A DNA stretch of 46,159 nucleotides from Nitrospira lenta (lineage in GTDB: Bacteria > Nitrospirota > Nitrospiria > Nitrospirales > Nitrospiraceae). Shown piece by piece: positions 1 through 7,248 of the stretch. The stretch covers positions 1 through 46,159 of the forward strand of contig CAMBDY010000016.1 in the NCBI GenBank assembly GCA_945865525.1, written 5' to 3'. Position 1 is the stretch's first letter. Each line of letters begins with the position of its first letter. The notes under the pieces are model-generated. The model saw nothing but the letters and a program-made list of their open reading frames with translations, ran no database searches and was not told where the DNA came from. The position numbers were made by a program, and so were the translations under genes.

Positions 1-348
1 CTGTCGCTGGTCTCCGACGACGAGTACAAGCTGAACGCGGTGATCGATATCATTAAGGCCAAGTGCGTGAAGCGCGGCGTCTCGCTGAAGGCCTTTGACT
101 ATGGGGCCCTCGAAGCGGCGCTGGGCGGCACGGTGCGGCAGGTAGCAAAGATCCAAAGTGGGATCGCGGCGGACAAAGCCAAAGAAGTGACGAAGGCCAT
201 CAAGGAGTCCAAGCTGAAGGTGCAGGCGCAGATTCAGGGCGAGCAGGTGCGCGTGCTGAGTAAGAGCAAAGACGATCTTCAGGCGGCCATGGCCTTTCTT
301 AAGGGGCAGGAGTTCGGGATAGACCTTCAGTTTACGAACTATCGCTAA
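1..348 (+). CDS. yajQ: YajQ family nucleotide-binding protein (3' part)
   Basis: The reading frame is open from the first base of the window, so the gene starts upstream; it ends at TAA 346-348. The visible 115 residues match the C-terminal half of the YajQ/UPF0234 family. The run DSKLKVQAQIQGEQVRV-type (here ESKLKVQAQIQGEQVRV) and the ending LQFTNYR are characteristic. Members are small cytoplasmic proteins of about 160 residues with two RNA-recognition-like folds; some bind cyclic di-GMP and act as transcription co-regulators. That activity is known for a few homologues only and is not shown here. The gene is followed by 89 bases before the next coding region. Confidence 0.9.
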   Translation: MSLVSDDEYKLNAVIDIIKAKCVKRGVSLKAFDYGALEAALGGTVRQVAKIQSGIAADKAKEVTKAIKESKLKVQAQIQGEQVRVLSKSKDDLQAAMAFLKGQEFGIDLQFTNYR

Positions 349-437
349 CGCAGGAGGCCGAAACAGGTCACGAGCGGCGTTGTCCGTCGATCACGCGCCT
401 CCACGCGTCGGCGGTCCGCCTCGGCCCCGTTCAACAC

Positions 438-1454
438 ATGACACACGTTCTGGCCCTTCTGCTGCTTTTCGTCGCCACGCTTGCAGGCTGCAATCGCAGC
501 GATGCGATTGTTGTGATCCAGCTCCATCCAAAGAATCCTGACCTCCTCTATATCGCGACGAACGACTACATCTATAAGACGCGCGATGGGGGCCTCACCT
601 GGACGAATCTGTCGCAGGGGATGAGTCACTCGCGGGTGATTGCGATGACGCTCGACCCCGCCTATCCGGCCACGGTTTATGCCGGCACCAAGGGCGATGC
701 GGTGTATAAGAGTTACGACGGAGGGCAGCGCTGGGTCTCGCAGCGCGCCGGCCTCGACGATGTGACGGTTTCCTCGGTGGTCAATCAGTTTGCCATCGAC
801 CCCGCTGACTCAACGCATCTTTTTGCCGCCACGACGATGGGCATCTTTGAAACGAAGGATGCCGGCGATAGTTGGACAAAGCGGATGGAGGGCATGAAAG
901 AGGTTTTGATGGTGGTGACGCTCGGCCTGGACCCGACGAGACCGGCGATCCTCTATGCGGGCACGAGCGGCGGCGTCTATAAGTCGGTCAATCACGCGGC
1001 CCATTGGACGAAGGTCAATAGCGGACTCGTGGACCCCGCCATCATCAAGTCGTCGCGCGCATTGAATGTCACGGCGATTCTGGTTGATCCCTATGAGCCG
1101 AATACGGTCTATGCGGCTACGCTCGAAGGGCTTTATAAGACGACGGATGGCGCGGCCTCGTGGGTGCGCATTGGACAGTCCCTGCAGGACCAAATGGTGT
1201 TTTCGATGATCTTAGATCGAACGAAAGCCGGCGTAATTTATTTGAGTGGGCGGGCGGGAGTTCACCGGAGCGAAGACGGTGGCACCACCTGGACTACGAT
1301 GAATAAAGGGTTGGCGACGTCGAACGTGCGGTCTCTAGCGCAGAGTCCGATTGATCCCAGGCTGTTTTATCTCGGGACGAACGGGAGCGGGCTGTATCGC
1401 AGCAAGGATGCGGGCGAGACGTGGGAGCCGATGCCACCGGTGGTGGGGAAATAG
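438..1454 (+). CDS. Lipoprotein with BNR/YCF48-like beta-propeller repeats
   Basis: This encodes a 338-residue exported lipoprotein. The N-terminus is a short hydrophobic signal ending in a lipobox LAGC with the lipidated Cys at residue 18. The rest is built of about seven repeats of the form (I/V/L)Y-K-S/T-x-D-G-G-x-x-W, for example IYKTRDGGLTW, VYKSYDGGQRW, IFETKDAGDSW, VHRSEDGGTTW and LYRSKDAGETW. These are Asp-box (BNR) turns typical of sialidase-like, VPS10/sortilin-like and YCF48-like seven-bladed propellers. Such propellers bind ligands or help assemble envelope or photosystem complexes; none of the sequence identifies a substrate, and sialidase activity should not be assumed from Asp boxes alone. 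The protein probably sits at the periplasmic face of a membrane. Confidence 0.8.
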   Translation: MTHVLALLLLFVATLAGCNRSDAIVVIQLHPKNPDLLYIATNDYIYKTRDGGLTWTNLSQGMSHSRVIAMTLDPAYPATVYAGTKGDAVYKSYDGGQRWVSQRAGLDDVTVSSVVNQFAIDPADSTHLFAATTMGIFETKDAGDSWTKRMEGMKEVLMVVTLGLDPTRPAILYAGTSGGVYKSVNHAAHWTKVNSGLVDPAIIKSSRALNVTAILVDPYEPNTVYAATLEGLYKTTDGAASWVRIGQSLQDQMVFSMILDRTKAGVIYLSGRAGVHRSEDGGTTWTTMNKGLATSNVRSLAQSPIDPRLFYLGTNGSGLYRSKDAGETWEPMPPVVGK

Positions 1455-1530
1455 GTAGCATTGGCTCCCGTCGTATCTTGTCCAGCACAGAGCCTTTGAG
1501 GTCAGGGGGCGTACGGTTTGGCCCGGCGCG

Positions 1531-2288
1531 TCATTGTGGAGTGGGCGAGTGCCCAAACGCGTCAAACGTGTAGCCCACCCCGAACAGGACATTCATCGCA
1601 CTGACCAACGGGCGCGACGAGAAGCAAACCGCGTGTGCCCCCGCATACGCAGATCCCTGTATCGTCGCCTTCGCATAGAGCACAGAGTTGGCTTCGACAA
1701 AGCCGTAGAACCCATGCGCCACCGTTTGCTTGTAGCCTGCACCGATGAGCATCCCGTTTTGCCGTGCGTTTCGTTCAAAACCTGAAGTTAGACCCCCTGC
1801 GTCAGGGGCTATTTGTCTGTATTTCAGCGTTTGCGTGGAATATCCGAGCTTCAGATACAGCAGCTTGTCTGGCGCAAGCGTATACGCCGGCATGACAGAC
1901 AGATTGACTCTGTTGGAAACCTGGTACGACATATTCTGATAAAAACTACTGTGGCTGGATGCGGGATTGGTGAGGACCTTGAAAGTACCATTATCTTGGG
2001 CGAGGGGGTGATAGTCCACCCCGAACCCGATCAGCCAATCATTGGTCACTTCGTGAAAGTACCCCCCCCTAGCACGAGCGGAGCGCCTGTTTTATGCTGG
2101 CTGCCGCCAGGTCCGATGCCAGAACTCCCAGACGTACGCCAGTTCGGGTTGATGCTAGAGAACCGGTTGTCCTCGTACCCCGTTGCGACTTGCCCATAAA
2201 ATCCCTTGAACTCAGATTCGGCGTGACTGGGGAGGCACCACCCGATCGTGCTGAGTGCCGTGAGAATAAGAATCACTAGGTATTGCAT
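1531..2288 (-). pseudogene. Outer-membrane beta-barrel protein, split by a G8 tract (frameshifted or phase-variable)
   Basis: Two - strand frames make up one barrel protein. The 5' frame (2288 down to 2046) starts with a signal peptide, MQYLVILILTALSTIGWCL then PSHA|ES, continues KGFYGQVATGYEDNRFS, and ends early at the TGA read at 2048-2046. The 3' frame runs from about 2049 to 1531 and contains alternating barrel strands such as WLIGFGVDYHP, LLYLKLGYS and MLIGAGYKQ, ending near VLFGVGYTF. The break is at a run of eight G on the coding strand (2062-2069). One more G gives a seamless reading, LGGGYFHEVTNDWLIGFGVDY, and a protein of about 252 residues. As written, only an 80-residue fragment would be made. 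Either a sequencing indel or an ON/OFF switch explains it. The family resembles opacity/OmpW-like small barrels; no specific ligand can be named. Confidence 0.75.
2062..2069 (-). repeat. Poly-G tract (G8 on the coding strand) in the outer-membrane protein gene
   Basis: Eight consecutive C on the + strand are eight G in the sense of the beta-barrel gene. Tract lengths of 6 or 9 G keep the two parts of the gene in frame; 7 or 8 G do not. Homopolymeric G tracts of this kind within surface-protein genes are the classic substrate for slipped-strand phase variation, but they are also common places for base-calling errors. Confidence 0.8.
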
Positions 2289-2686
2289 GTAATAGGGGCT
2301 CCTATGGAAATAGCCGCGGGCGACGTGTAATGCCGTCCGCCACTGTGAGGTTCAAAAAGTTTTTGTGACCATACAGGTTGCTGAGTACCCGTGCAAGCGA
2401 ATTAGTGGCCGCGGAGTTAGCGCGCTGAACGGACGTCGTCGAGGGTTGGCGTGCGTGACGTCCGGCGTATGTCCGCACTGTGCGGGGGACGGATTGTCCA
2501 ATCGGCACCGCCGCGCGCTGTTCCATCAATAGCCATGACCGTTTTCCGTCCGAATCCGCCGCCGGCGTTTGCGGACAGGGGCTTGGCGGACCAAACAATA
2601 TCGTCGTTTCTTATGCACAGGCCGAGGGCCCAATCGGGCGAAACGAAAGAGGGGGCTCGGGACCTCGTAAGTACCTGAATTTCTTA

Positions 2687-2714
2687 TTGACAAGTGTTTT
2701 TGCGGGTGTATAAT
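2687..2714 (+). promoter_or_regulatory. Sigma70-type promoter of the dcw cluster
   Basis: A perfect -35 box TTGACA (2687-2692) and a perfect -10 box TATAAT (2709-2714) are separated by 16 bases. The expected transcription start is near 2720-2722, about 40 bases before rsmH and right at the first MraZ-type repeat. It is the best promoter match in the window and is placed to drive the long rsmH-ftsZ operon. Confidence 0.85.
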
Positions 2715-2725
2715 CCACCGATAAG

Positions 2726-2750
2726 TGGGAGAAAGTGGGTAGTTTTGGTC
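2726..2750 (+). promoter_or_regulatory. MraZ-type operator: three TGGGN-like repeats with 5-base spacers
   Basis: TGGGA (2726-2730), TGGGT (2736-2740) and a weaker TGGTC (2746-2750) are spaced exactly 10 bases apart. This is the arrangement described for MraZ binding sites upstream of dcw clusters (TGGGN repeats with 5-base spacers). The site starts at or just after the predicted transcription start, so a bound repressor would block the promoter at 2687-2714. MraZ is normally encoded as the first gene of the cluster; here rsmH is first, so the regulator must be encoded elsewhere if the site is used. Confidence 0.65.
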
Positions 2751-2760
2751 GCGAATATGT

Positions 2761-3678
2761 ATGGAGGATTCTAGGCATTTACCGGTCATGCCCGCAGAGG
2801 TGCTGTTTTGGCTGGTTCAAGAAGAAGGTCGAACCTGTCTGGATTGTACGGTGGGATACAGTGGGCATGCTGAAAGAATTCTTGAGGCGAGCGGGTCTGG
2901 TGGCAGACTTATCGGATTGGATCGCGATGCCATGGCGATTGCGGCGAGTCGCGAACGACTCGCGCGATTTGGCGATCGCGCACTTCTTCTACAGGGGCAT
3001 TTTGCGGATCTGAAACAGCATCTTGCGGCGCAGGGCATTCGTCGAGTCGATGGGATTTTGTTCGATCTGGGTGTCTCGTCTCCGCAGTTAGATGAAGCGG
3101 CGCGGGGGTTCAGTTTTCAGGGAGATGGTCCGTTGGATATGCGCATGGATCAATCGACGGGCGAGACCGCCGCCCACCTGGTCAACCAATGGCCGGAGGC
3201 GCAGTTGGCCGACACAATTTTTCAATTCGGTGAGGAACGATTTTCTCGGCGCATTGCGCGCGCCATCGTGAGCGCGCGCGCACGACAGCCGCTGGCGACG
3301 ACGCAGGAGCTAGTTGCCGTCATCGAAGGGTCGGTGCCGGCCAAGTATCGGCATGGTCGGCTTCATTGCGCGACGCGCACATTCCAGGCCCTTCGTATTG
3401 CCGTCAATCAGGAGCTGGAGTGTCTGGAGGGGGCCTTGCGCGATGCGGTGGAGGTGTTGTCGCCCGGCGGACGCCTCTGCGTGATCTCGTTCCATTCGCT
3501 CGAAGATCGGATCGTCAAGCACACGTTTCGGGCCCTCGCAGACCAGGAGGATCCGGAGTTAGCGATCCTCACGAAGCGACCGCAGGTCGCCACGAGTGAA
3601 GAGTCAACTCGAAATCCACGCTCGCGTAGCGCCAAGTTGCGGGCCGCGCAACGAGTCACCATGGAGGGGCATGCATGA
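2761..3678 (+). CDS. rsmH: 16S rRNA (cytosine1402-N4)-methyltransferase
   Basis: RsmH (MraW) methylates N4 of C1402 in the 16S rRNA decoding centre using S-adenosylmethionine. The 305-residue length is normal. Visible hallmarks are the N-terminal HLPVMPAEV, the SAM-binding loop DCTVGYSGHAERIL, the signature FDLGVSSPQLDEAARGFSF followed by GPLDMRMD, the CVISFHSLEDRIVK block and the C-terminal NPRSRSAKLRAAQR. The start at 2761 has no clear ribosome-binding site: GGAGGA lies inside the first codons (2763-2768). A short leader or an alternative start at the ATG at 2788 cannot be excluded. The stop overlaps the ftsL start by 4 bases (ATGA). It opens the dcw cluster in place of mraZ. Confidence 0.95.
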   Translation: MEDSRHLPVMPAEVLFWLVQEEGRTCLDCTVGYSGHAERILEASGSGGRLIGLDRDAMAIAASRERLARFGDRALLLQGHFADLKQHLAAQGIRRVDGILFDLGVSSPQLDEAARGFSFQGDGPLDMRMDQSTGETAAHLVNQWPEAQLADTIFQFGEERFSRRIARAIVSARARQPLATTQELVAVIEGSVPAKYRHGRLHCATRTFQALRIAVNQELECLEGALRDAVEVLSPGGRLCVISFHSLEDRIVKHTFRALADQEDPELAILTKRPQVATSEESTRNPRSRSAKLRAAQRVTMEGHA

Positions 3679-4010
3679 AGACGCTCATGATTCTAGCCGG
3701 TGTGATGTTGGTCTTTGTGTTTGTGTGGGAGCGGGTAGATGTCGTGCGACTCGGATATCAGATCGAGCGATCGAAGAGTCAGAAGATATTGCTGGAGCGC
3801 GAGCGGGATCAACTGCAAGTGAAGGTTTCGTCATTGGCGGCGCCTGAGCGGATCGCAAAGGTGGCGACGGAGAAGTTGGGGATGGGGCCCCCACAGCAGG
3901 GGCAAATCATCATGGTGCATCAGCCGATGGAGGCACCGGGCTCGTCATCTCCGTCCGTGGAACAGGTTCGGTTAGCGCGGCATATGGTAACGGGGAGAGT
4001 AAACGAGTGA
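3675..4010 (+). CDS. ftsL: Cell division protein FtsL
   Basis: A 111-residue bitopic membrane protein with one N-terminal transmembrane segment (about residues 4-20, TLMILAGVMLVFVFVWE), followed by a predicted coiled coil (about 25-60, rich in Glu, Arg, Leu and Gln in heptads). A conserved-looking PERIAKVATEKLGM stretch comes next and matches the FtsL/DivIC pattern. Sequence conservation in FtsL is low, so the call rests on topology, size and position between rsmH and ftsI. It would form the FtsQLB complex that activates septal peptidoglycan synthesis. The start codon overlaps the rsmH stop and its own stop overlaps the ftsI GTG start, so translation is probably coupled. Confidence 0.85.
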   Translation: MKTLMILAGVMLVFVFVWERVDVVRLGYQIERSKSQKILLERERDQLQVKVSSLAAPERIAKVATEKLGMGPPQQGQIIMVHQPMEAPGSSSPSVEQVRLARHMVTGRVNE

Positions 4011-5728
4011 CCGTCGGCCCCTCACGCGGTCGTCGCTATGTGATGCTGTTCCTGTTTTTCTGCGGGTTCAGCATCATTCTGTTTCGGTTAGTCACGCTCC
4101 AAGTGCTGCAAGCGGCAGACCTCACCGCCAAGGCCGATCGCCAACATGAAAAAACTGTCTCGTTCGAGGGGGCCAGGGGTATGGTGCTGGATCGCCATGG
4201 CAAGGTGCTCGCGATGAATGTGGAGGTGCCCTCCGTCTTCGGCATCCCCACGTCCCTCGCGAACCCGTCGGAATCTGCTCGCCACCTGTCGCCAGTCCTC
4301 CACATGCGCAGCGGTGAGCTGGAGAAGAAACTCCGGCAGAAGAAGAGCTTCGTTTGGCTGGCGCGCAAGGTCGAGCCTGAGCAGGGCCGTAGGTTGGAGC
4401 AGTTGTCGTTGGGCGGAATTGGAGTGGTGATGGAGGGGCAGCGCTTCTATCCCAATGGACCGTTACTCTCTCATGTCCTTGGATTTGCAGGAATCGATGG
4501 GCAGGGGCTGGAGGGGCTGGAGCGCCGATACGACCCCCAACTGCAAGGAGAAAAACGCGTGACCGTGCTGCAGCGTGATGCGCTGGGCCAAACGATTTTT
4601 CCGAAGGGCCTGAAGGAGCAAGTGCCGACGCCGGGACAGGCCCTGACGCTGACGGTGGACGAGGTCATTCAATACATTGCAGAAAAAGAATTGGATGAGA
4701 CGGTCTCGCGCACCGCGGCGAGGTCCGGGACGATCATTGTCATGGAGCCGCAAACCGGCGCGATTCTCGCGATGGCCGTGAGTCCGCGGTTTGATCCGAA
4801 TGCCGTGAACGCCTTGACGCCTGATCGGTGGCGTAATCGGGCGCTGACCGACACCTACGAGCCGGGGTCGACGATGAAGGCGATGGTGGCGGCGGCGGCG
4901 CTGGAAGAAAAGGTGATGACGCCGGACTCCATGATCTTTGGTGAAAACGGCAAGATGACGATTGCGAGTACGACGATTCACGACCATGAAAAGCTCGGCT
5001 GGATGACGTTTTTCGAGATGATTCAAAAGTCCAGTAACATCGGCGCTGCGAAAACCGGAATCGCCCTCGGTGACCAGCGGCTCTACCGCTATCTCCGGGC
5101 TTTTGGATTTGGTCAACGGACGGAGATTGATCTGCCGGGCGAAGTCAACGGGCTTTTGAAGGCGCCGAAGGATTGGGGCCGCCGAACGCTGGCATCGATC
5201 TCGATGGGACAGGAGATTGGGGTCACGCCACTGCAGATGGTGTCGGCGATCGCGACACTCGCAAACGGGGGCGTGAGTATGAAGCCTTATGTGGTGTCTG
5301 CCGTGCACGATCCGAAGGGGCTGCTCATGCAGGAAGTGGCGCCTTACGCGAAGCGGCGCGTGGTGTCGGAGGAGACGGCCACGATGGTGACGACCATGTT
5401 GGAAGGGGTTGTCACGAACGGCACGGGCAAGAAGGCGGCGATTCCCGGATTCCGTGTGGCGGGCAAGACGGGGACGGCGCAAAAAATCGATCCACAAACC
5501 CGCCGCTATTCGACCTCCCTATTTGTCGGATCGTTCGTCGGCTATGTGCCGGCGGAATCCCCTCGGTTGGCCATGATCGTGGTCATCGATGAGCCGCGAG
5601 GCGAAGCGTGGGGTGGGACCGTCGCGGCGCCAGTCTTTCGGCGGGTTGGGGAGCAGGTGTTGAACTATCTTGGCGTGTCCAGAGAGGACACCGTGAAAAT
5701 TGCATTGGTGGCGAAGGACGCCAAATAG
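4007..5728 (+). CDS. ftsI: Septal peptidoglycan transpeptidase (class B PBP)
   Basis: FtsI/PBP3-type D,D-transpeptidase of 573 residues, cross-linking septal peptidoglycan in the periplasm. It has a short cytoplasmic N-terminus, one membrane anchor (about residues 9-28), a PBP dimerisation domain, and a transpeptidase domain with all three active-site motifs: STMK with Ser288 and Lys291, SSN at 342-344, and KTGT starting at Lys487. The run RFYPNGPLLSHVLGFAG is the usual linker block of this class. Translation starts at GTG 4007, overlapping the ftsL stop (GTGA). Its partner polymerase FtsW is encoded at 11329. A spoVD-type PASTA tail is absent. Confidence 0.95.
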   Translation: MTVGPSRGRRYVMLFLFFCGFSIILFRLVTLQVLQAADLTAKADRQHEKTVSFEGARGMVLDRHGKVLAMNVEVPSVFGIPTSLANPSESARHLSPVLHMRSGELEKKLRQKKSFVWLARKVEPEQGRRLEQLSLGGIGVVMEGQRFYPNGPLLSHVLGFAGIDGQGLEGLERRYDPQLQGEKRVTVLQRDALGQTIFPKGLKEQVPTPGQALTLTVDEVIQYIAEKELDETVSRTAARSGTIIVMEPQTGAILAMAVSPRFDPNAVNALTPDRWRNRALTDTYEPGSTMKAMVAAAALEEKVMTPDSMIFGENGKMTIASTTIHDHEKLGWMTFFEMIQKSSNIGAAKTGIALGDQRLYRYLRAFGFGQRTEIDLPGEVNGLLKAPKDWGRRTLASISMGQEIGVTPLQMVSAIATLANGGVSMKPYVVSAVHDPKGLLMQEVAPYAKRRVVSEETATMVTTMLEGVVTNGTGKKAAIPGFRVAGKTGTAQKIDPQTRRYSTSLFVGSFVGYVPAESPRLAMIVVIDEPRGEAWGGTVAAPVFRRVGEQVLNYLGVSREDTVKIALVAKDAK

Positions 5729-5730
5729 CC

Positions 5731-7248
5731 ATGCGGCGCGACCCGCCCACGCTCACGCAGTTGCTCGTGGCGCTCCGTGGGCAGGTAGCGGTTCAAGAGC
5801 AGCGTGGGGCGATGACTTATCCGGTGCAGGGGATCACGGACGATTCGCGGGCGGTCACGGCCGGGAGTCTTTTCGTCGCGGTCACGGGCGAGCGAGTGGA
5901 CGGGCATAACTTTATTGAGCAGGCCATCAAGGCCGGAGCCGGCGCCATTGTTGCGCAGGCGCCTGTGGCCTCAGGGTCGTTGCCCTTTGTGCGGGTGGCG
6001 GATTCGCGTAAGGCGCTCGGACTCCTCGGCAGTCGGTTCCATGGAGCACCGTCCGCCCATCTGAAGATGATCGGCGTGACGGGGACGAATGGAAAGACGA
6101 CGATCACCTATCTGTGTAAGTCGTTGCTGGAAGGAATCGGCCGGAAAGTCGGGGTGATCGGCACGGTGGGGTATCAGATTGGGCCGGAGACCGTTCCGGC
6201 CTCGCACACGACGCCCGGCGCGCTCGAGCTGCAGCACGTGTTGGCAAAGATGGTCGAACATGGACTTGATACGACGGTGATGGAAGTGTCGTCTCATGCC
6301 CTCGCATTAGACCGGACGTCCGGCTGTGAGTATGACGTGGCCGTCTTTACGAACCTCACGCAGGACCATCTCGATTTTCATCACACGATGGAGGCGTACT
6401 TTGCCGCGAAGTTGCAACTGTTTACTGGATTGACCGGAGGGCAGAAGACCGGGAAGTGCGCCATCGTCAATATGGATGATCCGAAGGGGTCTGCGATTCG
6501 GGAGGCCTGTCCTGTGCCGGTCTGGGGGTATGCCATTCAGAATAAGGCCGAGCTCAAGGCGGAGGGGGTGCGGCTCTCTTTGTCGGGCACGACCTTTACT
6601 GCCGCGACGCCCGTGGGGTCATTTACGGTCGAGAGCCGGCTGGTAGGGAAACATAACGTCTATAACTTATTGGGGGCGATTGGGGTCGCGTTGCATGATG
6701 GGGCGACGGCGGATCAGATCTGTGAGGCGGCCGCCCATATCACGCAGGTCCCAGGCCGGTTCGAACGGGTCTCGTCCGGGCAGGACTTTACCGTCGTCGT
6801 CGATTATGCCCATACGGAAGATGCCCTCATCCAGCTCCTCACCGCAGCCCAGGGCTTGAAGACCCATCGGATCATTACGGTGTTCGGCTGCGGCGGCGAT
6901 CGCGACCGAGGGAAGCGGCCGAAGATGGGCCGTGCCGCTGTGGAGTTCAGCGATGTCGTGGTGCTGACCTCCGACAATCCGCGCACCGAGGATCCGATGG
7001 CGATCCTTCGTGAGGTTGAAGCCGGCGTACGCGAGGCCCTCGCGCACCGGAGCCATGTGCAGTATCGCGTGGTGCCGGATCGCCGTGAGGCAATTGGCGC
7101 GGCGATCCGTGAAGCGCACCACGGTGACATGGTTCTCATTGCCGGCAAGGGGCATGAAGACTATCAAATCATCGGCACGAAGAAAGTGTATTTTGACGAC
7201 CGTGAGGTCGCGCGCGAAGCGATTCAGCAGCTGCAGAGTTGCGCATGA
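5731..7248 (+). CDS. murE: UDP-MurNAc-tripeptide ligase (meso-diaminopimelate adding)
   Basis: MurE adds the third stem-peptide residue to UDP-MurNAc-L-Ala-D-Glu in the cytoplasm, using ATP. The protein has 505 residues from ATG 5731, two bases after the ftsI stop; the frame stays open further upstream, but that would overlap ftsI. Visible features are the Mur N-terminal domain with GITDDSRAV, the ATP loop GTNGKTT (118-124), the HTTPGALELQ and EVSSHAL blocks, and the DNPR motif in TSDNPRTEDPM. DNPR is the signature for meso-diaminopimelate rather than lysine, so the wall is predicted to be of the DAP type. The stop overlaps the murF start by 4 bases. Confidence 0.95.
   Translation: MRRDPPTLTQLLVALRGQVAVQEQRGAMTYPVQGITDDSRAVTAGSLFVAVTGERVDGHNFIEQAIKAGAGAIVAQAPVASGSLPFVRVADSRKALGLLGSRFHGAPSAHLKMIGVTGTNGKTTITYLCKSLLEGIGRKVGVIGTVGYQIGPETVPASHTTPGALELQHVLAKMVEHGLDTTVMEVSSHALALDRTSGCEYDVAVFTNLTQDHLDFHHTMEAYFAAKLQLFTGLTGGQKTGKCAIVNMDDPKGSAIREACPVPVWGYAIQNKAELKAEGVRLSLSGTTFTAATPVGSFTVESRLVGKHNVYNLLGAIGVALHDGATADQICEAAAHITQVPGRFERVSSGQDFTVVVDYAHTEDALIQLLTAAQGLKTHRIITVFGCGGDRDRGKRPKMGRAAVEFSDVVVLTSDNPRTEDPMAILREVEAGVREALAHRSHVQYRVVPDRREAIGAAIREAHHGDMVLIAGKGHEDYQIIGTKKVYFDDREVAREAIQQLQSCA

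Larger units (their letters stand above)
2289..2760. other. Non-coding region between the barrel gene and the dcw cluster
   Basis: No convincing gene is visible in these 472 bases. Open frames of 60-98 codons occur on both strands but lack family features, are rich in Pro/Arg, and overlap each other, as expected by chance in G+C-rich DNA. The left end holds the ribosome-binding stretch TAGGAG (- strand) for the barrel gene and a possible weak promoter for it (GTGCAA 2391-2396 and ACCATA 2368-2373 on the + strand, read as TTGCAC-N17-TATGGT on the - strand). The right end holds the rsmH promoter and MraZ-type operator. No mraZ gene or remnant is seen here. Confidence 0.6.

Noticed and set aside
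2302-2598. 98-codon - strand frame upstream of the barrel gene
   Set aside because: Pro/Arg/Ser-rich, no ribosome-binding site and no family match; treated as non-coding.
4463-5497. 344-codon open frame on the - strand within ftsI
   Set aside because: The translation is rich in Arg, His and Pro, as expected from the reverse of a coding strand, and ftsI is certain.
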